A stretch of 64,000 nt of DNA from Amycolatopsis bartoniae (GTDB lineage Bacteria > Actinomycetota > Actinomycetes > Mycobacteriales > Pseudonocardiaceae), in the NCBI RefSeq assembly GCF_014191255.1, contig NZ_JACHWH010000014.1:1-64000 (forward strand), given 5' to 3'. A program made the translations under genes and the position numbers. Below, piece after piece: positions 39,316 to 48,571 of this stretch. Under the pieces are notes generated by a model, which saw nothing but the letters and a program-made list of their open reading frames with translations, was not told the DNA's origin and searched no databases. Within the stretch, counting starts at the first letter, position 1; each line of letters opens with the position of its first letter.

Positions 39316-40542
39316 ATGCCGGAACCGGCGCCGGCCGCGTACCTGCTGTCGACGTACGGGACGCGTGGCGACGTCGAACCGCTGGTGGCACTCGCGGTGC
39401 GGTTGCGGGCGCTCGGTGCCGGCGTGCGGATGTGCGTGCCGCCCGACGAGGAGTTCGCGCACCGGCTGGCCGGTCCCGGCATACCGCTGGTGCCGCTCGG
39501 GCCGCCGATGCGGGAGCTGATGGGCGGCACGGCTCCCTTGTCGGCCGCGGAGCTGTCGCGGTACCGGACCGAGCTGGTCGACGCGCAGTTCGCCGTGCTC
39601 CCCGAGGCGGCCGAGGGCTGCGACGTGCTGGTGGTGGCGGGCCTGGCGCAGGTCGGCGCGCGGTCCGTGGCCGAGGCCGCGGGCCTGCACTACGTCTACG
39701 TGACCTACGCGGCGGTCAACCTGCCGTCGCCGCACCACGCGCCGCCGCCGCGGCCGGGCTGGCCCGAGTCGGCGGCCACCGACAACCGGACGCTGTGGGA
39801 ATCCGACGCCCGCAACGTGAACGCGCAGTTCGCCGAGACGCTCAACGGGCACCGGGCCGCGCTCGGCCTGCCCCCGGTGCACGACGTCCGGGACCACGTT
39901 TACAGCGATCGGCCGTGGCTGGCGGCGGATCCGGTGCTGGGCCCGTGGCCGCGGACGCCGGGCCTCGACGTGGTCCAGACCGGTGCCTGGACCCTGCCGG
40001 ACGAACGCCCGCTCCCGGCCGAGCTGGTGGCGTTCCTGGCCGCGGGCGCGCCACCGGTCTACGTCGGCTTCGGCAGCGCGCGCCCGTCGCCGGACATCGG
40101 CCACCGGGCCGTCGAGGCGATCCGCGCGCACGGGCAGCGTGTCCTCGTCTCCCGCGGCTGGGCGGACCTGGACCTCGCCGACGGCCGGGACGACCTGTTC
40201 GCGATCGGAGAGGTCAACCAGCAGCGGCTGTTTCCCCGGGTGGCGGCCGTGGTGCACCACGGCGGCGCGGGCACGACGCAGACAGCCGCCCGGGCGGGCG
40301 TGCCGCAGGTGGTGATCCCGCTTCCGGTGTCGGACAACCCTTACTGGGCCGGGCGGGTGGCGGCCGCGGGCGCCGGGGCGGCACTGCACGGTCCCACCAC
40401 CGAAGCCCTGCGCGGCGCGGTCGAAACGGTACTGGCGCCCGAAACCCGGGCGCGGGCGAAAGCGCTGGGCGCCCGGATGCGCACCGACGGCGCGGACCTC
40501 GCGGCGGAACAACTCGCGCAAAGTCCGTATTTCTCGGTGTAA
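39316..40542 (+). CDS. Vancomycin-type GT1 glycosyltransferase (Gtf family)
   Basis: A 408-residue GT-B glycosyltransferase. The N-terminal LLSTYGTRGDVEPLVALAVR and the central RPWLAADPVLGPWP and VQTGAWTLPDERPLPAEL segments are strongly like GtfA/B/E of vancomycin-group clusters. The C-terminal donor site has VHHGGAGTTQTAARAGVPQVV. Enzymes of this group attach glucose, vancosamine-like or other dTDP-sugars to the aglycone. It sits 4 kb beyond vanR with no other tailoring gene near, so it may be a displaced member of the glycopeptide cluster or act on another compound. No ribosome-binding site is obvious at the ATG. Confidence 0.82.
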   Translation: MPEPAPAAYLLSTYGTRGDVEPLVALAVRLRALGAGVRMCVPPDEEFAHRLAGPGIPLVPLGPPMRELMGGTAPLSAAELSRYRTELVDAQFAVLPEAAEGCDVLVVAGLAQVGARSVAEAAGLHYVYVTYAAVNLPSPHHAPPPRPGWPESAATDNRTLWESDARNVNAQFAETLNGHRAALGLPPVHDVRDHVYSDRPWLAADPVLGPWPRTPGLDVVQTGAWTLPDERPLPAELVAFLAAGAPPVYVGFGSARPSPDIGHRAVEAIRAHGQRVLVSRGWADLDLADGRDDLFAIGEVNQQRLFPRVAAVVHHGGAGTTQTAARAGVPQVVIPLPVSDNPYWAGRVAAAGAGAALHGPTTEALRGAVETVLAPETRARAKALGARMRTDGADLAAEQLAQSPYFSV

Positions 40543-40640
40543 AACGATTGGCGATCTACGGCTGCGGAAAATGCGCGACCCGGGTGTCGGGCCAGGGCGG
40601 AGACACCCACCGGACCGGGAGGTCCAGTGGACTCAGCTCG

Positions 40641-41729
40641 TCACCGGCGGGAGGTCGTCGCCTCGGCCTGCCAGCGGCGCCTCGCCCTGGCGAGGCTCGA
40701 CCACTCCTGGTAGCCCAGCCGCCGGGCGATCTCGTACCGCGGGACCGCCGGGTCGCGCAGCAGGTTCTCCGCGACGCTCCGCCGCACCTCGGCGAGGACC
40801 GCGCGGAAGGTCGTCCCCTCGTGTTCGAGGTGCCGCCGCAACGTGCGCGGGGCGTAGTGCAGCCGCTCGGCGACCTCCTCCAGGGTGAGGTCCAGCGCGC
40901 TCTGGTCGAGCAGGTATGCCCGGACCCTGGCCGCGACACCGGTGCGGTGCAGCCGCTCGGCGCGGATCCGCTCGCACTGGGCGAGCATCAGCTGCGCGGT
41001 GTGCCGGTTCGCCATCGGCGGCACCTGGTCGAGGTAGGCCTCGTCGAACACGAGCTCGGTGCGCGGCCGGGACCCGGACACCGGCACCCGGAAGTGGTCC
41101 CAGTACACCGCGGGCCGCCGGGCCTCGTCGACGGCGAACGCCAGCCGCACCTCGCGCAGCGGCACCGTGTTGGCACCTGGGAAGATCTCGCGCTGCATCT
41201 GGACGGTGGCGGCGACGTCGCGTTCGACGACGAACCGCCGGACGTCGGCGGGCACGTCGTCGGCCGTCAGGGCCAGTACGTAGCGCCGGTGGTCGGCGAC
41301 CTGCGCGGCCATCGTGGAGAAGGCGAAGGTCAGCAGCGCGTACTGCAGGCCCTTCTCGGTGATCTCCCGCACCGACGCGCACGCCGCGAGCAGGTAACCG
41401 AAGTAGCCGTACGCGGTCAGGTGGTAGTGCCGGCCCAGTTCGACGCCGAGCCCGGGGCGGTCGCCGAACGCGGCGACCAGGTTGCGGATCACCGCGATCT
41501 CCTGCTGCGCCTCGATGAGCGCGTGCGGATCGGCCAGGGTGGCGGCGTCGATGTGGGATCCGCGAAGCAACGCCGCGGGGGAGACCCCGCCCCGCGCGGC
41601 CCAGTCGCAGAGGATCGAGACACCCACCGTCGTGCGCGGGTGGTCCCAGGAATCGGTGATGGCGGCGATCACCCGGTTCGACCTGTCCGTGGCCGGCGAG
41701 CTGTCACGGGCAGCGGCGCCGGGATCCAT
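40641..41729 (-). CDS. AraC-family regulator with arabinose-binding-like N-domain
   Basis: A 362-residue regulator of the OruR/ArgR-like AraC group: a long N-terminal domain (about 30-230) and a C-terminal pair of helix-turn-helices (LTLEEVAERLHYAPRTLRRHL and RYEIARRLGYQEWSSLARA). It is divergent from the alcohol dehydrogenase/esterase/monooxygenase operon, 198 bases away, and likely controls it. Confidence 0.82.
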   Translation of the reverse strand: MDPGAAARDSSPATDRSNRVIAAITDSWDHPRTTVGVSILCDWAARGGVSPAALLRGSHIDAATLADPHALIEAQQEIAVIRNLVAAFGDRPGLGVELGRHYHLTAYGYFGYLLAACASVREITEKGLQYALLTFAFSTMAAQVADHRRYVLALTADDVPADVRRFVVERDVAATVQMQREIFPGANTVPLREVRLAFAVDEARRPAVYWDHFRVPVSGSRPRTELVFDEAYLDQVPPMANRHTAQLMLAQCERIRAERLHRTGVAARVRAYLLDQSALDLTLEEVAERLHYAPRTLRRHLEHEGTTFRAVLAEVRRSVAENLLRDPAVPRYEIARRLGYQEWSSLARARRRWQAEATTSRR

Positions 41730-41926
41730 CTGGCCAGTTTCGCCGACCCGCGCAAGACCGTCAATCGCCGCCGGTCCCGGCAGGTCGTGGCCGCTTTCCG
41801 GGCGGGGAGAGCACCGGGGTGACTGGCCGGAACGGCCGGGTTGTGGCCGGGAATGCGCTAGGGCCGCCGTGCCCGGTGCTCCTACGTTGGACGGATCCCC
41901 CTGTCCACCGAAGTGCGGGAGGCGAC

Positions 41927-43054
41927 ATGAAGGTGAAGGCAGCCGTCCTCGAAGAGATCGGCACCCCCTGGCGGATCTCCGAGGTCGAGCTCGGCGACCC
42001 GGTGGCCGGCGAGGTCCAGGTGCGCCTGGCCGCCTCCGGGCTGTGCCACTCGGACGCGCACATCCAGTCGGGCGCCAGCCCGCTGCCGTTCCTGCCCGTG
42101 GTCGGCGGGCACGAAGGCGCCGGCGTGGTCACGAAGGTCGGGCCGGGCGTGCGCGGCCTCGCCGAAGGCGACCACGTGGTGCTGGCCTTCATCCCCGCCT
42201 GCGGTACCTGCCCCGCGTGCGCGTCCGGTCTGCAGAACCTCTGCGACGAGGGCGCCGGCCTGCTGACCGGGCAGGCGATCGCGGACGGGAGCTACCGGGT
42301 CACCAGGGACGGGAAGCCGGTCATCCAGATGTGCCTGCTCGGCACCTTCTCGCCCTACGTCACCGTCCACCAGGCGTCGGTGGTCAAGATCGAGCAGGAC
42401 GTGCCGCTGGACAAGGCCGCCCTGCTCGGCTGCGGCGTGTCCACCGGCTGGGGGTCCGCGACCGAGATCGGCGGCACCAGGCCCGGGGACACCGTGGTGG
42501 TGATGGGCATCGGCGGGGTCGGTGTCAACGCCGTCCAGGGCGCGGCGTTCGCGGGCGCGCGGTTCGTCGTCGCGATCGACCCCGTGGAGTTCAAGCGCAA
42601 GAAGGCACTCGAACTCGGCGCCACCCACGCATACTCCTCCGTGGCGGAGGCCGCCGCCGAGCTGCCGGACCTCACCTGGGGCAGGCTCGCGCACACCGTG
42701 ATCATCACCGTCGGCGAGATCAAGGGCGAGCACATCCAGCAGGCGCTCGGGCTGACCGCCAAGGGCGGCCAGGTCGTGGTCACGGGCATGGGCGACTTCC
42801 GCGACCTGAACGTGGACCTCAACCTGTTCGAGCTGACGCTGCTGCAGAAACGCGTCCAGGGAGCGGTGTTCGGCGGGGTGGGGCCGCGCACCCAGATCCC
42901 GAAGCTGCTGAACCTCTACCGGTCGGGCCGGCTGCGGCTGGACGAGCTGATCACCACGACGTACCGCCTGGAGGACATCAACCAGGGCTACCAGGACCTG
43001 GCCGACGGGAGGAACCTCCGGGGCGTCGTCCACTATTCGGACGCGGACTACTGA
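41927..43054 (+). CDS. Zinc-dependent alcohol dehydrogenase (NDMA-dependent type)
   Basis: A 375-residue medium-chain dehydrogenase. Catalytic zinc ligands occur in GLCHSDAHI and GGHEGAG, and the structural zinc site is CGTCPACASGLQNLC. The NAD site is VMGIGGVGVNAVQGA. The RGL..GDHVV and LLTGQAI segments resemble actinobacterial nicotinoprotein-like alcohol dehydrogenases. It probably oxidises an alcohol to the ketone used by the downstream monooxygenase. GGGAGG precedes the ATG. Confidence 0.82.
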   Translation: MKVKAAVLEEIGTPWRISEVELGDPVAGEVQVRLAASGLCHSDAHIQSGASPLPFLPVVGGHEGAGVVTKVGPGVRGLAEGDHVVLAFIPACGTCPACASGLQNLCDEGAGLLTGQAIADGSYRVTRDGKPVIQMCLLGTFSPYVTVHQASVVKIEQDVPLDKAALLGCGVSTGWGSATEIGGTRPGDTVVVMGIGGVGVNAVQGAAFAGARFVVAIDPVEFKRKKALELGATHAYSSVAEAAAELPDLTWGRLAHTVIITVGEIKGEHIQQALGLTAKGGQVVVTGMGDFRDLNVDLNLFELTLLQKRVQGAVFGGVGPRTQIPKLLNLYRSGRLRLDELITTTYRLEDINQGYQDLADGRNLRGVVHYSDADY

Positions 43055-43055
43055 G

Positions 43056-44003
43056 ATGCCACTGGAACCGGTTTCGAGTGCGTTCCTGGCCCAGCTGGCC
43101 GAGCAGCGCAACCCGCCCATCCACGAGTCCACGCCCGCGATCGCCCGGCTGAGCGGGCCCGTCTTCGCCGGGATGAGCGGCCCGGGACCCGCCGTCGGCT
43201 CGGTCCGCGACCTCAAGCTCGACGGCCAGGGCGGGCGGTTCCGCGTGCGCGTCCTGCGTCCGGAGGGGGAGCCGCGGGCGATCATCGTGTACTTCCACGG
43301 CGGCGGCTGGGTTCTCGGGGACATCGACCTGCAGTACGACCACCTGGGCCGGGTGCTGGCGAACCTGACGCGCTCGACCGTCGTGCTCGTCAACTACCGC
43401 AAGGCGCCGGAACACCCTTTCCCGGCCGCCGTCGAGGACGCCTACACCGGGTTGACCTGGGCCGCCGAGCACGCCGCCGAGCTGGCGGCGGACGGCGCGC
43501 CGCTGGTCGTCGCCGGGGACAGTGCCGGTGGCAACCTCGCCGCCGTGACGGCGTTGCGGGCGCGCGACAAGGCGGGCCCGAGGATCGGCTACCAGGCGCT
43601 GGTCTATCCCGTCACCGACTGCGACGCCGAGCGTCCCTCGTACCTCGCCGCCGAGAACCAGCTGCTGCTGGGCAGGGACACGATGCTCTGGTTCTGGCAC
43701 CACTACCTGCCCGACGAGCGGGCGCGCAAGCACCCGGACGCCGCACCGCTGCGTGCCGCCGACCACACGGGACTGCCTCCCGCGCTGGTGTACGTCGCCG
43801 AGTACGACCCGCTGCACGACGAGGGCGTGGCCTACGCGGAGGCACTGCGGGCCGCGGGCGTGCGGGTCGAGCTGGAGGAGGCCAAGGGACAGATGCACGG
43901 CTACTTCCAGATGGTGAACATCCTCCCCGGCGCACTGGAGGGCGTCCGGGTGGTGGCCGGCCACATCGGCAGGTTCGTCGCCGAGCACGGCAAGGAGGTG
44001 TGA
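43056..44003 (+). CDS. HSL-type alpha/beta hydrolase (esterase)
   Basis: A 315-residue esterase of the hormone-sensitive-lipase family with oxyanion motif FHGGGW, nucleophile GDSAGGN, acid in EYDPLHDEG and His in QMHGYF. It begins two bases after the dehydrogenase stop. In an operon with a Baeyer-Villiger monooxygenase it would hydrolyse the ester or lactone produced. Confidence 0.85.
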   Translation: MPLEPVSSAFLAQLAEQRNPPIHESTPAIARLSGPVFAGMSGPGPAVGSVRDLKLDGQGGRFRVRVLRPEGEPRAIIVYFHGGGWVLGDIDLQYDHLGRVLANLTRSTVVLVNYRKAPEHPFPAAVEDAYTGLTWAAEHAAELAADGAPLVVAGDSAGGNLAAVTALRARDKAGPRIGYQALVYPVTDCDAERPSYLAAENQLLLGRDTMLWFWHHYLPDERARKHPDAAPLRAADHTGLPPALVYVAEYDPLHDEGVAYAEALRAAGVRVELEEAKGQMHGYFQMVNILPGALEGVRVVAGHIGRFVAEHGKEV

Positions 44004-44006
44004 GGG

Positions 44007-45593
44007 ATGCCCGACCACGACGCGGTCGTCATCGGTGCCGGGTTCTCCGGTCTGTACCAGCTGAAGCGCCTGCGGGAGCTGGGCCTGGACACGTGGGTCG
44101 CCGAGGCGGGCGGCGACGTCGGCGGCACGTGGTACTGGAACCGCTACCCGGGCGCGCGCTGCGACATCGAGTCGCTCGAATACTCGTACTCCTTCGACCC
44201 GGCACTGGAGCAGGAGTGGGAGTGGAGTGAGCGGTACGCCGCGCAACCGGAGATCCTGGCCTACCTCCAGCACGTCGCCGAGCGCTACGACCTGCGCCGC
44301 GACATCAGCTTCGGCACCCGCGTCGACGAGCTGGACTGGGACGACGTCCGTGCACAGTGGACGGTGACCACCGACGACGGCGCGTCCCGCACGGCGCGGT
44401 ACGTCATCGCGGCGACCGGCTGCCTGTCGATACCGTCGCGCCCGGAGTTCGAGGGCATGGCGGACTTCACCGGCGAGGTGTACTGGACGTCGAGCTGGCC
44501 GCACGAGGGCGTCGACCTGGCGGGCAAGCGCGTCGCGGTCATCGGCACCGGTTCGTCCGGACTCCAGACGATCACGGCCATCGCACCGGTCGTCGACCGG
44601 CTCACCGTGTTCCAGCGGACGCCGAGCTACGCCGTGCCCGCCCACAACGGACCGGTCGCCGAGCGGCTCTCCGCGCTCCGGCCGCGGTACCGCGACTTCC
44701 GCGAGGAGAGCCGGTCGACGCGGGCCGGTTTCCACTGCGACGAGGAGAACACCGGCTTCTACGTCGACACCGGCCCGGAGCGGGTGCGCAGCGAGCTCGA
44801 ACGGCGCTGGCTCGACGGCGGGCTGTGCTACACGCAGGCGTTTCGCGACATCCTGCGGGACGCGGACGCCAACGAGGCGGCGGCGGAGTACGTGCGTGAG
44901 CAGATCCGGCGCCGGGTCGCCGACCCCGGGCTCGCCGAACGGCTGACCCCGCGCTCGTACCCGATCGGCACGAAGCGGATGTGCGTGGACACCGGCTACT
45001 TCGAGGTCTACAACCAGGACAACGTGTCGCTTGTGGACATCAACGCCGAACCGATCCGGCGGCTGACCGGGTGCGGGATCCTGGCGGGCGAGACCGAGCA
45101 CGAGGTCGACGTGGTCGTGTTCGCGACGGGGTTCGACGCGATGACCGGGGCGCTGAACGCGATGGAGATCCGCAACGGCGAGCGGACGCTGCGAGAGAAG
45201 TGGGCCGCCGGGCCGCGGACGTACCTCGGTCTCATGTCCGCGGGCTTCCCGAACCTGTTCCTGATCACCGGTCCGCAGAGCCCGTCGGTGCTCTCGAACA
45301 TGCTGACCTCCATCGAGTACCACGTCGACTGGGTCACCCGCGCTGTCGTGCACCTGCGCGCGAAGGGGCTGCGGCGCATGGAGCCGGACCCCGAGGCCGA
45401 GGAGAACTGGGTGAACGCCACCAACGACCTCGCGGACCTCACCCTGATGCCGCGGGCGGCGTCCTGGTACATGGGCGCGAACATCCCCGGCAAGCGGCGC
45501 GTGTTCCTCCCGTTCGCCGGCGGCGTGGGCACGTACCGGCAGATCGCCGACGGCGTGGCGATCGCCCACTACCACGGCTTCGAGCTGACCTGA
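44007..45593 (+). CDS. Baeyer-Villiger-type flavin monooxygenase
   Basis: A 528-residue FAD/NADPH monooxygenase with two Rossmann motifs (GAGFSGLY and GTGSSGLQ) and the family regions GTWYWNRYPGARCDIES and FATGFDAMTGAL. The Baeyer-Villiger fingerprint FXGXXXHXXXWP is present, but the His position is Trp (FTGEVYWTSSWP). It follows the esterase by three bases, with a strong AAGGAGG before the ATG. It would convert a ketone to an ester or lactone as part of a catabolic chain alcohol, ketone, ester, acid plus alcohol. Confidence 0.83.
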   Translation: MPDHDAVVIGAGFSGLYQLKRLRELGLDTWVAEAGGDVGGTWYWNRYPGARCDIESLEYSYSFDPALEQEWEWSERYAAQPEILAYLQHVAERYDLRRDISFGTRVDELDWDDVRAQWTVTTDDGASRTARYVIAATGCLSIPSRPEFEGMADFTGEVYWTSSWPHEGVDLAGKRVAVIGTGSSGLQTITAIAPVVDRLTVFQRTPSYAVPAHNGPVAERLSALRPRYRDFREESRSTRAGFHCDEENTGFYVDTGPERVRSELERRWLDGGLCYTQAFRDILRDADANEAAAEYVREQIRRRVADPGLAERLTPRSYPIGTKRMCVDTGYFEVYNQDNVSLVDINAEPIRRLTGCGILAGETEHEVDVVVFATGFDAMTGALNAMEIRNGERTLREKWAAGPRTYLGLMSAGFPNLFLITGPQSPSVLSNMLTSIEYHVDWVTRAVVHLRAKGLRRMEPDPEAEENWVNATNDLADLTLMPRAASWYMGANIPGKRRVFLPFAGGVGTYRQIADGVAIAHYHGFELT

Positions 45594-45745
45594 CGTCCGA
45601 CGGCGGTGGGCCGGGTTACGGCGGTGCGGCGAGTGCCTCCAGGTCCCGCCATCTGAATCGATAAAGCAGCTCGCGGGCCTGCTCCTCCTCGACACCTGCG
45701 TCATGCCGCGTCCCACCGCGTCCCGGTGCGGCTATCGTGGGACCC

Positions 45746-46072
45746 ATGACGGCTCAGGTTTCCGGCACCCCGCAGCCGGAAGGGCATTCGCTCCTGCCTG
45801 GTGCGTCGCCCCGCGCGATCCGGGCGGCGCTGCTGCCGGAGGACCAGGTGCGGTTCGACGCGGCTTACGCCGAGGCGCTGGACGTCGCGCGTGAGCGGCT
45901 GGACCTGGCCCGGCTGTTCGACGTGCTGGAGCAGTGGCGCCGCAACGCGGTGCTGCAGCGCGACCCGCACAGGTTCCGGGCAGTGGCCCGGCGGGCGGCC
46001 GAACTGCGCACGGGGGAGCCGGTGCCGGAGGACGAGCCGCTGGAGATCACCCGCGCCAAGGCCGGACTCTAG
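45746..46072 (+). CDS. DUF6247-like small protein, possible antitoxin
   Basis: A 108-residue hydrophilic, helical protein with Pro-rich N-terminus then PGASPRAIRAALLPEDQVRF and DLARLFDVLEQWRRNAVL. It resembles small actinomycete proteins placed before RelE/ParE-like genes. It is separated by nine bases from the next gene, which supports an antitoxin role. No DNA-binding motif is obvious. Confidence 0.55.
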   Translation: MTAQVSGTPQPEGHSLLPGASPRAIRAALLPEDQVRFDAAYAEALDVARERLDLARLFDVLEQWRRNAVLQRDPHRFRAVARRAAELRTGEPVPEDEPLEITRAKAGL

Positions 46073-46081
46073 CCCCCGCCG

Positions 46082-46333
46082 GTGTACCGGATCGTCGTCG
46101 ACGAGCGCGTCCAGGCCCAGCTCGCCGCTCTGCCCGTCGACGCGCTCAGCGCGTACCTGGAACTGCGCAGCACACTGGAAACGGTGCCGCACAACGGCCG
46201 CCCGCTGAACCCCGCGGTCCCGGACGGCGTGCTGACCTTCACGTTCGGCCCCCACCGCGAAGGACTCGTGTACTACCTCGTCCTGGAGTTCGACGAGCGG
46301 GTCGAGGTCCTCGACGTCCAGTGGCTGGGCTGA
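46082..46333 (+). CDS. RelE/ParE-like toxin candidate
   Basis: An 83-residue protein from a GTG at 46082. The pattern YRIVVDERVQAQLAALP at the start, two helices and a C-terminal strand set (VYYLVLEFDERVEVLDVQWLG) fit the RelE/ParE fold. The usual catalytic basic residues of RelE are sparse, so it may act as a gyrase-type or inactive toxin. Confidence 0.55.
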   Translation: MYRIVVDERVQAQLAALPVDALSAYLELRSTLETVPHNGRPLNPAVPDGVLTFTFGPHREGLVYYLVLEFDERVEVLDVQWLG

Positions 46334-46342
46334 GCCGCCGGT

Positions 46343-47329
46343 TCAGTCGTCCGCTGTGCGTCGGCAGGATTCCCGTTCCACCAGCGAGACCGGCACCACC
46401 GTGCGGCGCCGGAACCGCCTGGCGGGGTGGGCGAGGCGGTCGAAGATCCGCTCGGCGGCCAGTGCGCCGAGCGTGCCGGGATCCTGGTCGACGACCGTCA
46501 CGGCGGGTTCGAGCAGGTCCGCCATCGGGAAGTCGCCGAACGACAGCAGTGCCAGGCCGGTCCCCCGCACCGCGGGGAACAGCGCCATGCTGGCTCTGTC
46601 GTTCGAGGAGAACACCGCCGTCGGCGGGTCGGCGAGGGTGCGCAACCCCGTCACCGCCTCAGCGGCCGACGGGCGGTCCCAGACATCCAGGACGACGAGA
46701 TCGCCGTCCCCGTCGATGCCGTGCTGTTCGAGGGCGGCGTGATAGCCCTCCAGCCGGCGCACCGTCGGTTTCGTGAGCGCGTCGCCGGCGAAGGCGATCC
46801 GGCGGTGCCCGTGTCCGATCAGGTGTGCTGTCGCCGCGAATGCCCCGCCGTGGTCGTCCTGGGTGAACGAGTCGGCGGTGAACTTCGCCGGTGACCGGTC
46901 GACGAAGACGATGGGCGTCCGGCCGGACCAGGGCCGCAGGTAGGACTGCTCGGTCGTGACCGGCGCGAGGATCAGGCCGCTGAGCGACTGACCGAGCGCG
47001 GCCGTCACGATCTCCGGTTCGCGGTGCGCGTCGGTGCCGATGCTCGTGACGCTGACCGACATGCCGTGTGCCGCGGCGACGGTACCGACGGCCTTCGCGA
47101 TGGACGCGAAGTACGGGTCGACGAGATCCGGCACGACGAGGCCGACGATCGGCGCCCGCCCCGCGCGGAAGGTCGTCGCCAGGGTGTTGGGGATGTAGTC
47201 GAGCTCGCGCAGCGCGGCTTCGACGCGCGCGCGGGTCTCCGGCAGGACATGCGGGTCGTCGTTGAACACGCGCGACACCGTTTTGAGGCTGACCCCCGCC
47301 AGTTCGGCGACGTCCCGCATGGTGGCCAT
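46343..47329 (-). CDS. LacI-family repressor
   Basis: A 328-residue regulator with N-terminal helix-turn-helix and hinge (TMRDVAELAGVSLKTVSRVF) and a periplasmic-binding-like effector domain. GGAGGA precedes the ATG. Two perfect copies of a 14-base palindrome upstream suggest control of itself and of the divergent epoxide hydrolase. The effector is unknown. Confidence 0.85.
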   Translation of the reverse strand: MATMRDVAELAGVSLKTVSRVFNDDPHVLPETRARVEAALRELDYIPNTLATTFRAGRAPIVGLVVPDLVDPYFASIAKAVGTVAAAHGMSVSVTSIGTDAHREPEIVTAALGQSLSGLILAPVTTEQSYLRPWSGRTPIVFVDRSPAKFTADSFTQDDHGGAFAATAHLIGHGHRRIAFAGDALTKPTVRRLEGYHAALEQHGIDGDGDLVVLDVWDRPSAAEAVTGLRTLADPPTAVFSSNDRASMALFPAVRGTGLALLSFGDFPMADLLEPAVTVVDQDPGTLGALAAERIFDRLAHPARRFRRRTVVPVSLVERESCRRTADD

Positions 47330-47354
47330 GAACCCGTCCTCCTCCCGTCCGTCA

Positions 47355-47403
47355 TGACACCGGTGTCACACGAGCAGCCTAACCCAGCTTGACACCGGTG
47401 TCA
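47355..47403. promoter_or_regulatory. Twin LacI operators
   Basis: The perfect palindrome TGACACCGGTGTCA occurs at 47355-47368 and 47390-47403, 35 bases apart centre to centre. It lies between the divergent LacI and epoxide hydrolase genes. The central CCGG-type core is usual for LacI-family sites. Confidence 0.75.
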
Positions 47404-47456
47404 TCGGGGCATCTACTGGTTTCCGTCCCGTTGATCCACGCGAAGGAGAACCTTTC

Positions 47457-48548
47457 ATGGCCAGCCATGCTCCGGTCGCCGTCGAGCAGCCGGTTCTCGA
47501 TGACCTGCGGGCACGTCTCCGTGCCTACCGGCGGGTGGCCGTGCCGCCCGGTTTCGGCTGGGAGCGCGGAGTCGACGCGGACTACCTGGCCGAGCTGATC
47601 ACCTACTGGGCCGAGGCCTACGACTGGCGGGAACACGAAGCCCGGATCCGGGACCTGCCGTGGGTCCTCACGGGCACCGGCGGCACGCCCGTCCGGGCGG
47701 TCCACCTGCGCGCCCCGGACGCCGACGCGACACCGGTACTGCTGCTGCACGGCTGGCCCGACTCGATCCTGCGGTTCGAGAAGGTCCTGCCGCTGCTGTC
47801 GGATCTGCACCTGGTCGTCCCGGCGCTGCCCGGTTTTCCGTTCGCCGCGACGGTTGCCGGCCGGGGCCTGTCGGCGGCCGCGATGGCGGAAGCGGTCGCC
47901 GGCGCCATGGCCGAGCTGGGGTACGACCGCTACGTCGTCTCGGCCGGCGACGTGGGGTGCGACGTGGCCGAAGCGCTCGCCGCCGCGCATCCCGAGCGGG
48001 TCGCCGCCCTGCACCTGACCGACGTGTCGCAGTTCCACTTCCTGGCCGGCCCGCCCCAGGACCTTTCCGAAGCCGAACGCGCCTACGTCCGGTACGGCCA
48101 CCACTGGCAGGCGACCGAAGGCGGCTACATGCACGAGCAGTCCACGAAACCGCACACCCTGGCCGTGGGTCTCGGCGACTCGCCCGCGGGCACGGCCGCG
48201 TGGATCCTCGAGAAACTGCGCACGTGGACCGACTGCGGCGGCGACGTGGAGAGCGTCTTCACCCGCGACGAGCTGCTCACGTGGATCACCGCCTACTGGG
48301 TCAGCGGCGCCATCGGCACCTCCTTCAGTCCCTATGTGGAGGCCGCACCCGGACCGACGGGGCGGATCACCGCACCGGCGGCCTTCACGATCTTCCCGAA
48401 GGACCTCGTCAACGCCCCCCGCGAGTTCGCCGCCCGCTTCTTCGACGTGCGCTCCTGGACCGAACACACCGCCGGCGGCCACTTCGCCGCCTGGGAACGC
48501 CCGTCGGACTTCGCCGCCGGCGTGCGGACGGCGGTGGACCTCGCGTAG
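47457..48548 (+). CDS. Epoxide hydrolase (EHN/alpha-beta hydrolase)
   Basis: A 363-residue microsomal-type epoxide hydrolase. The N-terminal EHN domain (about 10-100, YWAEAYDWREHEARI) is followed by the hydrolase fold with HGWPDSILRFEKVLPLL, the nucleophile Asp in VSAGDVGCDVA and the catalytic His in GGHFAAWERP. It adds water to an epoxide. GAAGGAGAA precedes the ATG. It is divergent from, and likely repressed by, the LacI protein. Confidence 0.85.
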   Translation: MASHAPVAVEQPVLDDLRARLRAYRRVAVPPGFGWERGVDADYLAELITYWAEAYDWREHEARIRDLPWVLTGTGGTPVRAVHLRAPDADATPVLLLHGWPDSILRFEKVLPLLSDLHLVVPALPGFPFAATVAGRGLSAAAMAEAVAGAMAELGYDRYVVSAGDVGCDVAEALAAAHPERVAALHLTDVSQFHFLAGPPQDLSEAERAYVRYGHHWQATEGGYMHEQSTKPHTLAVGLGDSPAGTAAWILEKLRTWTDCGGDVESVFTRDELLTWITAYWVSGAIGTSFSPYVEAAPGPTGRITAPAAFTIFPKDLVNAPREFAARFFDVRSWTEHTAGGHFAAWERPSDFAAGVRTAVDLA

Positions 48549-48571
48549 CGCCGCGGCGCTCCTCGCAGGTT

